From the NCBI GenBank assembly GCA_964626625.1, contig CAZVFV010000041.1, forward strand, positions 1 to 5,813: DNA of 5,813 nucleotides, read 5' to 3'. Every line of letters begins with the position of its first letter. Position 1 is the first letter of the stretch. A program made the translations under genes and the position numbers. Origin of the DNA: CAYZPE01 sp964626625. GTDB taxonomy: Bacteria > Patescibacteriota > Minisyncoccia > Phycocordibacterales > CAYZPE01. Under the pieces are notes generated by a model, which was not told the origin of the DNA, searched no databases, and saw only the letters and a program-made list of their open reading frames with translations. Shown here one piece after another: positions 1 to 4,750 of this stretch.

Positions 1-31
1 CGGGGTTTTATCTTTTATTTTTTATCCTTCT

Positions 32-532
32 TTATTCCGTTACGATAACAACACCCTGATGACCGGCGTCATTTATATTTTTATAACTCCACGCACCAAC
101 CTTTGTAAAGGGGATAATAAATGACTCACCTCTTTTAAGAGATCGTGAACCAGAAAAGCCAGCGAAAAACTCTGCTGTGCCTTCAGGGTGAGTTGAAGCA
201 ACCCAGAGCGCCCTATCCCCCCTCTCATTTACAAAACGGACTGAATCACCAAGCTTAACTTCAGCAATAAAAGGATTAAAACCTTTTGAAGTGTAAGTTA
301 CCACAACAACCCCTTTTTCAGGAACACTTGTTGTAGCAGATGATGAAGTTTGTATTGTTTTTATAGGAGAAGTAGTAACTGGTTTTTGAGTAGTTTCGGT
401 TTTTTCCTCAACTTGAACTCGAGAAGTCTCAGTCACTTCTGTTTTTTCCAGATCTCCACGAGTATTTATGTACCACAATCCAAAAAGTGTAACGACCAAT
501 ATAATAAGGAGTAAAATGTATTTTTTGTTCAT
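32..532 (-). CDS. Membrane-anchored cupredoxin-fold protein, metal site apparently degenerate
   Basis: 166 residues. Residues 4-22 are a hydrophobic signal anchor or signal peptide after MNKK. Residues 27-72 are a Thr/Ser/Glu/Lys/Pro-rich linker, and residues 74-166 are a cupredoxin-like beta domain, so it probably sits outside the cytoplasmic membrane. The fold is suggested by GFNPF (84-88), the strand VKLGDSVRFVN (92-102), an RGESFIIPF strand (134-142), VGAWSY (145-150) and the terminal strand GHQGVVIVTE (157-166). From memory, CPR relatives have HW-PAS, HP-T-H and YHDH motifs here. This protein has LWVAS at 109-113, HPEG at 115-118 and YKNI at 150-153, so only H115 and H158 remain and there is no Cys. 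Copper binding is therefore doubtful and the domain may be structural or adhesive. It is divergent from csrA and stands alone. A TATAAT at 562-567 (minus) is a possible -10, but I see no good -35 or ribosome binding site. Confidence 0.75.
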   Translation of the reverse strand: MNKKYILLLIILVVTLFGLWYINTRGDLEKTEVTETSRVQVEEKTETTQKPVTTSPIKTIQTSSSATTSVPEKGVVVVTYTSKGFNPFIAEVKLGDSVRFVNERGDRALWVASTHPEGTAEFFAGFSGSRSLKRGESFIIPFTKVGAWSYKNINDAGHQGVVIVTE

Positions 533-587
533 AATAATGAGTGAATTTAATTTACAATTTTATTATATGTCCACATAGTATCACGTT

Positions 588-616
588 TTGACAAAAAACA
601 ACTCTTACTGTATATA
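588..616 (+). promoter_or_regulatory. csrA promoter (sigma70 type)
   Basis: A perfect -35 TTGACA (588-593), a 17-base spacer and TATATA (611-616) predict a transcript start near 623 and a leader of about 50 bases. A minus-strand TATAAT (562-567) lies next to it, so transcription probably diverges from this spot. Confidence 0.75.
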
Positions 617-660
617 TTATGCAACTATCCGTGAAATGTAAGTAACGGATTATATACAAC

Positions 661-674
661 GAAAGGAGTCATTT
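661..674 (+). promoter_or_regulatory. Strong Shine-Dalgarno of csrA with embedded GGA
   Basis: GAAAGGAG (661-668) lies six bases before the ATG at 675. It is the only textbook ribosome binding site in the window. It contains GGA, the core CsrA target, with another GGA at 647-649, 18 bases upstream. That layout fits autogenous repression by a CsrA dimer, which is an inference. Confidence 0.65.
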
Positions 675-857
675 ATGCTAGTTCTTTCAAGACATCTGGG
701 GGAGATAATAATGATCGGAGATGACATCGAGATCACAATCGTGGACATCAAGGGCGACAAGGTTCGCATCGGCATCAAGGCTCCTTGCGATGTACCAGTA
801 CACCGCAAGGAGGTCTACGCTGCAATCAAAGAGGAGGGCACAACAAAAAAATTATAA
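675..857 (+). CDS. csrA: Carbon storage regulator CsrA, RNA-binding translational regulator
   Basis: 60 residues, the full family length. It opens MLVLSR with GE and MIGD (residues 9-16), continues IKGDKVRIGIKAP (25-37) and has the VHR motif with R44, the main RNA-contacting residue of CsrA. It ends with an EVYAAIKEE helix. CsrA dimers bind GGA in hairpin loops or ribosome binding sites and usually block translation. The gene has its own promoter, a strong ribosome binding site and a terminator, so it is monocistronic. Oddity: by hand count GC is 53% over 721-840 against 39% over 1021-1140 in the next gene, with Ile ATC in eight of ten codons and Lys mostly AAG. This suggests recent acquisition or selection for high expression. 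CPR bacteria lack flagella and most classical Csr targets, so its regulon is unknown. Confidence 0.95.
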   Translation: MLVLSRHLGEIIMIGDDIEITIVDIKGDKVRIGIKAPCDVPVHRKEVYAAIKEEGTTKKL

Positions 858-882
858 CATTCGAAACCTCGGACATACAATG

Positions 883-910
883 TCCCCGACACCGGTCGGG
901 GATTTTTTTT
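883..910 (+). terminator. Intrinsic terminator of csrA
   Basis: TCCCCGAC (883-890), loop ACCG, GTCGGGGA (895-902), then eight T (903-910). It is an 8-bp stem 25 bases after the csrA stop. A second hairpin, GGACAT-ACA-ATGTCC (871-885), shares bases 883-885 with the left arm, so the two cannot form together. Confidence 0.9.
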
Positions 911-919
911 ACTCACCAA

Positions 920-938
920 AGGAAGGTCGAACCTTCCT
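920..938 (-). terminator. Hairpin at the 3' end of the ferric-reductase-like gene, possible weak terminator
   Basis: A perfect 8-bp stem AGGAAGGT / ACCTTCCT with a three-base loop, overlapping the TAG stop at 937-939 of the minus-strand gene. Only TTT follows on the minus strand, so termination would be weak. The csrA hairpin lies beyond it. Confidence 0.4.
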
Positions 939-1638
939 AGACAATTTTATTGTAGGATTCCCCTTCTCCTGCTAAAGAAGATTTTTCATCTGTTTGTTTT
1001 AAAAAAGCCACATACACTCGTCGATATAAAAGACCTGTTACTGCTACCACAAAGAAGGCGTACCAGATTGGGCGCAGTGGACTTTCAGCATACGCAATAT
1101 CAGAACCTATCTTTAGACTGTGTGAAAATATCATAAAAAATACTATGTAGTTTATCCAATGTACCCACCATATTTTTTCAAGTTTAGTCCATTTCAAAAG
1201 AACAGTCAGCACAGCAGTGACAACCGTTACGAATATTAAAATAAGAGCAATAGGACCAAAATAGATAAATGGTTTTTCATAGAGAGCGTCAAACTCAGGA
1301 ATAGAGAGATTTGAAAATGACATGTATACATGAATAAGAATCCAATGTGTCACAGCAAATACGAGAACAAATATCCCTTGCCATGCATGAAAAAGATAAA
1401 ACCTGTCTCCGTAAATTTTTTCCCACAATCTCATAAAGGGACCCGTAATGATCTGATACGACAAGAGCGTAAAAGCAGTTAAGCCTGCAAGCTTGAAGAG
1501 GTTATAAAAAAGAACCTGCTTATCACTTGAGTTAAATGTTTCCGCTATTCCACCATTATTTCCTATGGAAACAGAAAGTATGTAACCTAAAAGAACCACA
1601 CCTGCGAGAGGAAAGAAAATTTGAAGTAATCGTTTCAT
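937..1638 (-). CDS. Ferric-reductase-like transmembrane protein (haem-b cytochrome, FRD/MsrQ type)
   Basis: 233 residues with six predicted membrane helices, roughly 5-25, 43-66, 84-107, 125-148, 157-175 and 190-206. Helix 3 carries H84 and H98 and helix 5 carries H160 and H173. These two pairs, 14 and 13 residues apart, are the arrangement that holds two b haems in the ferric reductase/NOX/MsrQ superfamily, so electron transfer across the membrane is likely. There is no FAD or NAD(P) domain and no partner reductase in the window, so donor and acceptor are unknown. The C-terminus is a short charged tail. GGTGG lies 12 bases before the ATG, a poor ribosome binding site. It is transcribed divergently from the Cys-rich microprotein gene, sharing the 1639-1724 spacer, which hints at a common metal or redox theme. 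Confidence 0.85.
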   Translation of the reverse strand: MKRLLQIFFPLAGVVLLGYILSVSIGNNGGIAETFNSSDKQVLFYNLFKLAGLTAFTLLSYQIITGPFMRLWEKIYGDRFYLFHAWQGIFVLVFAVTHWILIHVYMSFSNLSIPEFDALYEKPFIYFGPIALILIFVTVVTAVLTVLLKWTKLEKIWWVHWINYIVFFMIFSHSLKIGSDIAYAESPLRPIWYAFFVVAVTGLLYRRVYVAFLKQTDEKSSLAGEGESYNKIV

Positions 1639-1678
1639 GTCATAAATATACCACCATGTATTGTTTTAATAAAAGTAG

Positions 1679-1710
1679 TATAATATATTTTCCTGAGAAG
1701 GTATTCTCAG
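1679..1710 (+). promoter_or_regulatory. Putative promoter and start-site inverted repeat of the Cys-rich microprotein gene
   Basis: TATAAT (1679-1684) is a consensus -10, though the -35 is poor. Nine bases later is a perfect inverted repeat, CTGAGAA (1693-1699), GGTA, TTCTCAG (1704-1710), covering the predicted transcript start (about 1691) and ending 14 bases before the ATG. It could be a repressor operator or a 5'-end RNA hairpin with GAAGG at its top. Confidence 0.5.
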
Positions 1711-1724
1711 CAATTACAAATACT

Positions 1725-1817
1725 ATGATAGAAGAAGTAAAATGTGAATGTGGTAATAACTGTGCAACATGTGATGGTTGTAAAAATGCATCATGTGCAT
1801 GTAGTTGCGAAAAATAA
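1725..1817 (+). CDS. Cys-rich metallothionein-like microprotein (30 aa)
   Basis: 30 residues with eight cysteines (C7, C9, C13, C16, C19, C24, C26, C28) in the pattern CxC-x3-CxxCxxC-x4-CxCxC, with no His and no aromatic residue. This is typical of metallothioneins, which chelate Zn, Cu or Cd through thiolates in the cytoplasm. It resembles no bacterial SmtA-type protein that I recognise, so the family is unassigned. The ATG at 1725 is preferred because it follows the predicted start site. An in-frame ATG at 1656 would lie upstream of the -10. There is no clear Shine-Dalgarno. It is flanked by its own putative promoter with an inverted repeat and by a strong terminator 10 bases after the stop, so it forms a complete small transcription unit. 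It is divergent from the haem-b membrane protein. A redox or iron-sulfur role is the alternative. Confidence 0.65.
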   Translation: MIEEVKCECGNNCATCDGCKNASCACSCEK

Positions 1818-1827
1818 ATTTCGCTCT

Positions 1828-1860
1828 CTATAAAACGCCCCTTAAAGGGGCGTTTTATAG
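1828..1860. terminator. Bidirectional intrinsic terminator after the Cys-rich gene
   Basis: A perfect 15-bp stem, CTATAAAACGCCCCT (1828-1842), loop TAA, AGGGGCGTTTTATAG (1846-1860). The A-tract, GC core and T-tract make it usable in both directions. It directly abuts structured repeat copy A. Confidence 0.85.
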
Positions 1861-2016
1861 TGATTACGGAGAACACCTCAAAGCTTTACTTTAAGGCTCG
1901 ATCCGCACATGTAAGAGGTATCGGCGGAGCCGATACCTCTTAAACAGGTTTTTCCTTTTTACCTCGCCTAATACCTCGTCTACTGAAAGTAAGGATAGGA
2001 CGAGGCAAAACTTTAT
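1861..2016 (+). repeat. Structured dispersed element, copy A (three hairpins)
   Basis: 156 bases, about 70% identical by eye to 5527-5681 in the same orientation. Hairpin 1: CCTCAAAG (1876-1883) with CTTTAAGG (1889-1896), nested in CGGA (1867-1870) with TCCG (1901-1904). Hairpin 2: a 14-bp stem 1912-1925 with 1929-1942, GGA loop. Hairpin 3: CCTCGTC (1974-1980) with GACGAGG (1999-2005), 18-base loop. Most copy differences in the first 50 bases are transitions that keep pairing. It fills the gap between the Cys-rich gene's terminator and the infC promoter, so it is not in the infC leader. I do not recognise the family. Strand is arbitrary. Confidence 0.8.
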
Positions 2017-2046
2017 ATTTAAATATCATTTGAACATAAAAAACAT

Positions 2047-2075
2047 TTACTTTATAAGACCAAGCGTGTTATAGT
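2047..2075 (+). promoter_or_regulatory. infC operon promoter (extended -10)
   Basis: TTACTT (2047-2052), 17 bases, then TATAGT (2070-2075) preceded by TG in the extended -10 position (2067-2068). The predicted start near 2082 leaves a leader of only about 18 bases before the chosen infC start. Confidence 0.6.
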
Positions 2076-2099
2076 ATCTTGCAATTAAAGAAATTCATC

Positions 2100-2681
2100 T
2101 TGAGTACCTACGTAAGAACTAACGAAAAAATAAGATCTCCAGAACTACGTGTTATTGGACCTGCCGGAGAAAATTTTGGTTTACTTAAACTTGCCGATGC
2201 TCTTGCTAAAGCAAAAGAGCTCGAACTCGATCTTATTGAAATCTCCCCTTCTGCCAAACCTCCTGTAGCAAAAATAATGGATTATGGTAAGTATCAATAC
2301 CTCGAAAGTAAAAAACAGAAGGCTGCTAAAGCAAAAGCTCATATAATTGAAACTAAAAGTATTCAAGTAAAGGTTGGAACAAGTGAACATGATCTCGCTC
2401 TTAAGGCAAAAAATGTAAGTAAGTGGCTTGAAGAAGGACACCGAGTAAAAATTAACCTCTTCTTAGCAGGTAGATCAAAATACCTTGAAAGTACCTTCCT
2501 CAGAGAAAGACTTGAGAGAATATTTAAACTCATATCAGTATCTCACAAAATAGCTGAGGCTCCTCAAAAGAGTCCCAAAGGTCTTACCTGTGTTATTGAG
2601 AGGGATAAAACGGCCCAAATAAAGGCAGAAGCAGAGGTAAACACACAAAAACCAGACCCGAAACCTGAACCGGCAAAATAG
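2100..2681 (+). CDS. infC: Translation initiation factor IF-3
   Basis: About 193 residues. IF-3 binds the 30S subunit, keeps 50S away and checks the initiator codon-anticodon pair. The N-terminal domain opens RTNEKIRSPELRVIGP with LIEISPSAKPPVAKIMDYGKYQY, the classic signature. The C-terminal domain starts TKSIQVKVGTSEHDL and contains WLEEGHRVKINLFLAGR and SPKGLTCVIER. A charged Pro/Lys/Glu tail of about 25 residues follows, longer than in E. coli. No ATG precedes the signature: the first in-frame Met is inside KIMDYG. I chose TTG at 2100. ATC at 2097 is possible, and TTG at 2079 lies at or before the predicted transcript start. Non-AUG starts (AUU in E. coli) let IF-3 repress its own mRNA. 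It is first gene of infC-rpmI-rplT, in the standard order. There is no clear Shine-Dalgarno. Confidence 0.95.
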   Translation: MSTYVRTNEKIRSPELRVIGPAGENFGLLKLADALAKAKELELDLIEISPSAKPPVAKIMDYGKYQYLESKKQKAAKAKAHIIETKSIQVKVGTSEHDLALKAKNVSKWLEEGHRVKINLFLAGRSKYLESTFLRERLERIFKLISVSHKIAEAPQKSPKGLTCVIERDKTAQIKAEAEVNTQKPDPKPEPAK

Positions 2682-2701
2682 CCTCTTTTAGCCTAAATAA
2701 G

Positions 2702-2730
2702 TGGACAAATTTTACTTAATAGAGTATTAT
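2702..2730 (+). promoter_or_regulatory. Possible internal promoter for rpmI-rplT
   Basis: TGGACA (2702-2707), 17 bases, TATTAT (2725-2730), each one mismatch from consensus, in the 70-base infC-rpmI gap. The start near 2737 would leave a 15-base leader before the rpmI ATG. No hairpin terminator separates infC from rpmI, so read-through is also expected. Confidence 0.5.
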
Positions 2731-2751
2731 TCTTTCCTACACGAAAAAAAG

Positions 2752-2940
2752 ATGAAAACTAATAAATCTTACACAAAACGACTTAGAGTAACAAAAAATG
2801 GCAAGGTCCTTTCACGAAAGGCTGGCCAAAACCACTTTAATGCCCGAGAAGATCGTCGAACACAAATTTCTACAAAAAAGAAAATGTTACCTGCAACATT
2901 TAGTAATAAACTCAAGAGCCGTTACAAGCTTTTTCCATAA
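2752..2940 (+). CDS. rpmI: 50S ribosomal protein L35
   Basis: 62 residues, the normal length. It opens MKTNKSYTKRLRVTKNGKV, contains RKAGQNHFN and is Lys/Arg-rich throughout, as expected for a small rRNA-binding protein of the large subunit. A longer reading from GTG at 2701 would add 17 residues unlike any L35 and would start upstream of the predicted internal promoter's transcript, so ATG 2752 is preferred. A purine run precedes the ATG but there is no real Shine-Dalgarno. Nine bases separate its stop from rplT, so the two are probably co-translated. Gene order infC-rpmI-rplT is conserved across bacteria and supports the call. Confidence 0.93.
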   Translation: MKTNKSYTKRLRVTKNGKVLSRKAGQNHFNAREDRRTQISTKKKMLPATFSNKLKSRYKLFP

Positions 2941-2949
2941 TACACAACC

Positions 2950-3291
2950 ATGACAAGAGTAAAGAAAGGCGTTAACGCCCTCAAGTATCGAAGAAATATT
3001 CTAAAGTTAGTAAAAGGATATCGTTTTGCTCGATCAAAGAAAGAGAAAGCTGCTCAAGAAGCAGTCTTCCATGCAGGAAGTTATGCTTTTGCACACCGCC
3101 GAGACAAAAAGAACGACTTCCGAAAACTTTGGAATGTTCGAATCAATGCAGAACTCGGAGAAATTCCTTACTCAAAATTTATCGGCGCTTTAAAGAAAAG
3201 TAAGATAGGTATCGACAGAAAAATACTTTCAACACTTGCTCAAGAAAAACCAGAAACATTTAAGAAGATTGTAGAGAAAGCAAACGCATAA
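2950..3291 (+). CDS. rplT: 50S ribosomal protein L20
   Basis: 113 residues. It opens MTRVKKGVNALKYRRNILKL, with KGYRFARSK (22-30), the AHRRDKKNDFRKLWNVRINA core and SYxKFI-like PYSKFIGALKKSKIGIDRK, all standard L20 landmarks. L20 binds 23S rRNA early in 50S assembly and in many bacteria represses its own operon by binding the leader. No L20-type leader is visible here because the predicted leaders of infC and rpmI are very short. No Shine-Dalgarno precedes the ATG, so coupling to rpmI, nine bases upstream, is likely. The stop codon (3289-3291) lies inside the terminator stem. Confidence 0.96.
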   Translation: MTRVKKGVNALKYRRNILKLVKGYRFARSKKEKAAQEAVFHAGSYAFAHRRDKKNDFRKLWNVRINAELGEIPYSKFIGALKKSKIGIDRKILSTLAQEKPETFKKIVEKANA

Positions 3292-3322
3292 AAAAATCCC
3301 CTCTCGGGGATTTTTTTATGCG
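3285..3322. terminator. Bidirectional terminator between rplT and the convergent nuclease gene
   Basis: A perfect 17-bp stem: CGCAT, seven A, TCCCC (3285-3301), loop TCTC, then GGGGA, seven T, ATGCG (3306-3322). It serves rplT on the plus strand and the nuclease gene ending at 3341 on the minus strand. The rplT TAA stop is part of the left arm. Confidence 0.93.
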
Positions 3323-3340
3323 TAGACACGTCTTCTTATC

Positions 3341-4750
3341 TTAAAATTCTAATTCGTAAGAGTCTTTGTTTTCCGGCACCACTGTCTCCACCCCAACATA
3401 GTCACGGAGTCGCTGCGACAAAAAAAGTGCTGATTTTGGTTCGCCGAGTACGAGGAAAACTTTCTTCAATTTATTACTCCTGCCCGCCATTTGCTTCGCA
3501 TCAGACGATGGCAGGCGGGTTGCATTTTCAACAAATTCAACTAAATGATCAGAGTCTTTATGAGATGAATATCCACCAATCTTACGAATTTCTGCCTGTA
3601 CCTTCACCTGCTGTCCATTAATAGTAACCTCCTTAGTTCCTTCAGATAATTCCCTGCCCATAGTACCAACAGCCTGATATCCAATAAGAAGAATAATGTT
3701 TTTAGGATCAGGCAAGTAACGCGCCTCATGATTTACCACACGACCTCCTGCAGACATGCCGGAGCCAGCAATAATTATTTTAGGGTTTGGTGCTTTTTGG
3801 ATAATTCCTGAGTCTCTCGCTTGAGGGGTAAATTTTAATTTAGGAAAATTAAATATCTTATCTCCTCCCTTAATATCATCTTTTACATCCTGATTATAAT
3901 GCTCAGAAGTTTCTTTATATATTTCAGTTATTCGTATTGCCAAAGGAGAATCAAGAAAAACAGGAATTGAAGGAATTTCCTTATTCTCAATCATTTCATT
4001 TAATTCATAGAGAATCACCTGAGTTCTCTCAAGGGAAAAAGCTGGAATAACAAGCGTTCCATTACTTTTAACAATATCGAGAAAGGCTTGTTTAAGCTTA
4101 CTTCTTCTCTCCTCTTTTGATTCATGATTACGATCTCCATAAACACTTTCCATAACAAGATAATCTACCCCGGCCACATCTTCTGTATCTCGAAGTAAAA
4201 GTGAAGGTGAATTTCCTAAGTCTCCCGTAAAAGCTATTTTTGAATCTCCATAAGAGATTTCAACAATTGCAGAACCTAAAATATGTCCTGCATCCTTAAG
4301 GTACACAGAAAAACCTCCTCCGATGTCTTTATGGGTATGATATGGAATTGTTTTCCATAAAGAAAAAGCTTTCTCAACGTCCTGTCCTGTATACATTGGT
4401 TCGGTGCCATTATCTCTCGAATCAAAACCCATAATCTTGAGAGCATCTGCGAGCATAAGTTCTGCAAGGTCTCGCGTAGTTTTTGTTGAATAAATTACTC
4501 CAGTAAAACCATCTTTGACTAGTTTTCCAATCCTACCAACATGATCCATGTGAGCATGAGTTATAACAAGCACCTGCTTTGAAGCTGGATCATATGGAAA
4601 TGCTCCAGTATTAAATGTGCCTGAATCTGGAACACCCTGAAGTAAACCGCAGTCCACGAGCACATGATACGTATCTGTTGCGAGTTCAAAATTTGCTCCT
4701 GTAACAGTACCTCCTCCGCTCCAAAATGAAAGTTTTAATGTATTACTCAT
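3341..4750 (-). CDS. Beta-CASP metallo-beta-lactamase RNA nuclease (YSH1/CPSF73-like)
   Basis: 469 residues, normal for COG1236-type proteins. The metallo-beta-lactamase part has the zinc motif HAHMDH (65-70), AGHILGS with H156, FTGDLG with D177, and the acidic residue of VMESVYGDR (E201). The beta-CASP part has IPAFSLERTQ (235-244), LDSPLA (266-271), AGSGMSAGGR (328-337), IGYQAVGTMGREL (356-368) and GGYSSHKDSDHL with H397, the late zinc ligand. All catalytic residues appear present, so it is probably an active cytoplasmic RNA-processing endo/exonuclease. The C-terminal strand motif reads VFLVLGEP where relatives usually have VHGE. Residues about 411-426 are an extra linker encoded by a GC-rich palindrome (3479-3519). 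The ATG overlaps the upstream membrane-protein gene by eight bases, so the two are translationally coupled. There is no separate promoter. Confidence 0.93.
   Translation of the reverse strand: MSNTLKLSFWSGGGTVTGANFELATDTYHVLVDCGLLQGVPDSGTFNTGAFPYDPASKQVLVITHAHMDHVGRIGKLVKDGFTGVIYSTKTTRDLAELMLADALKIMGFDSRDNGTEPMYTGQDVEKAFSLWKTIPYHTHKDIGGGFSVYLKDAGHILGSAIVEISYGDSKIAFTGDLGNSPSLLLRDTEDVAGVDYLVMESVYGDRNHESKEERRSKLKQAFLDIVKSNGTLVIPAFSLERTQVILYELNEMIENKEIPSIPVFLDSPLAIRITEIYKETSEHYNQDVKDDIKGGDKIFNFPKLKFTPQARDSGIIQKAPNPKIIIAGSGMSAGGRVVNHEARYLPDPKNIILLIGYQAVGTMGRELSEGTKEVTINGQQVKVQAEIRKIGGYSSHKDSDHLVEFVENATRLPSSDAKQMAGRSNKLKKVFLVLGEPKSALFLSQRLRDYVGVETVVPENKDSYELEF
3479..3519. repeat. GC-rich palindrome inside the nuclease coding sequence
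   Basis: CCTGCCCGCCAT (3479-3490) pairs with ATGGCAGGCGGG (3508-3519) over a 17-base loop: ten Watson-Crick pairs, one G-T and one mismatch. It is much richer in GC than its surroundings, stays in frame and encodes a linker before the last strand of the nuclease. It looks like a REP-like repeat inserted into a tolerant loop, an inference from one copy. Confidence 0.6.

Noticed and set aside
721..975. 84-codon plus-strand frame overlapping csrA
   Set aside because: Shadow of csrA in another frame. It runs through the csrA terminator and has no recognisable protein features.
1536..1724. N-terminal extension of the Cys-rich protein, including an ATG at 1656
   Set aside because: It lies antisense to the ferric-reductase-like gene and upstream of the predicted -10, and the residues look like translated promoter sequence. 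Only 1725-1817 is kept.
1861..2016. L20-type autoregulatory leader or riboswitch of infC
   Set aside because: The element ends about 65 bases before the predicted infC transcript start, and the second copy is not upstream of any gene in the same orientation.
2701..2751. GTG start giving a 79-residue L35
   Set aside because: The extra 17 residues are unlike L35, overlap the putative internal promoter, and the 62-residue form has the normal family length.
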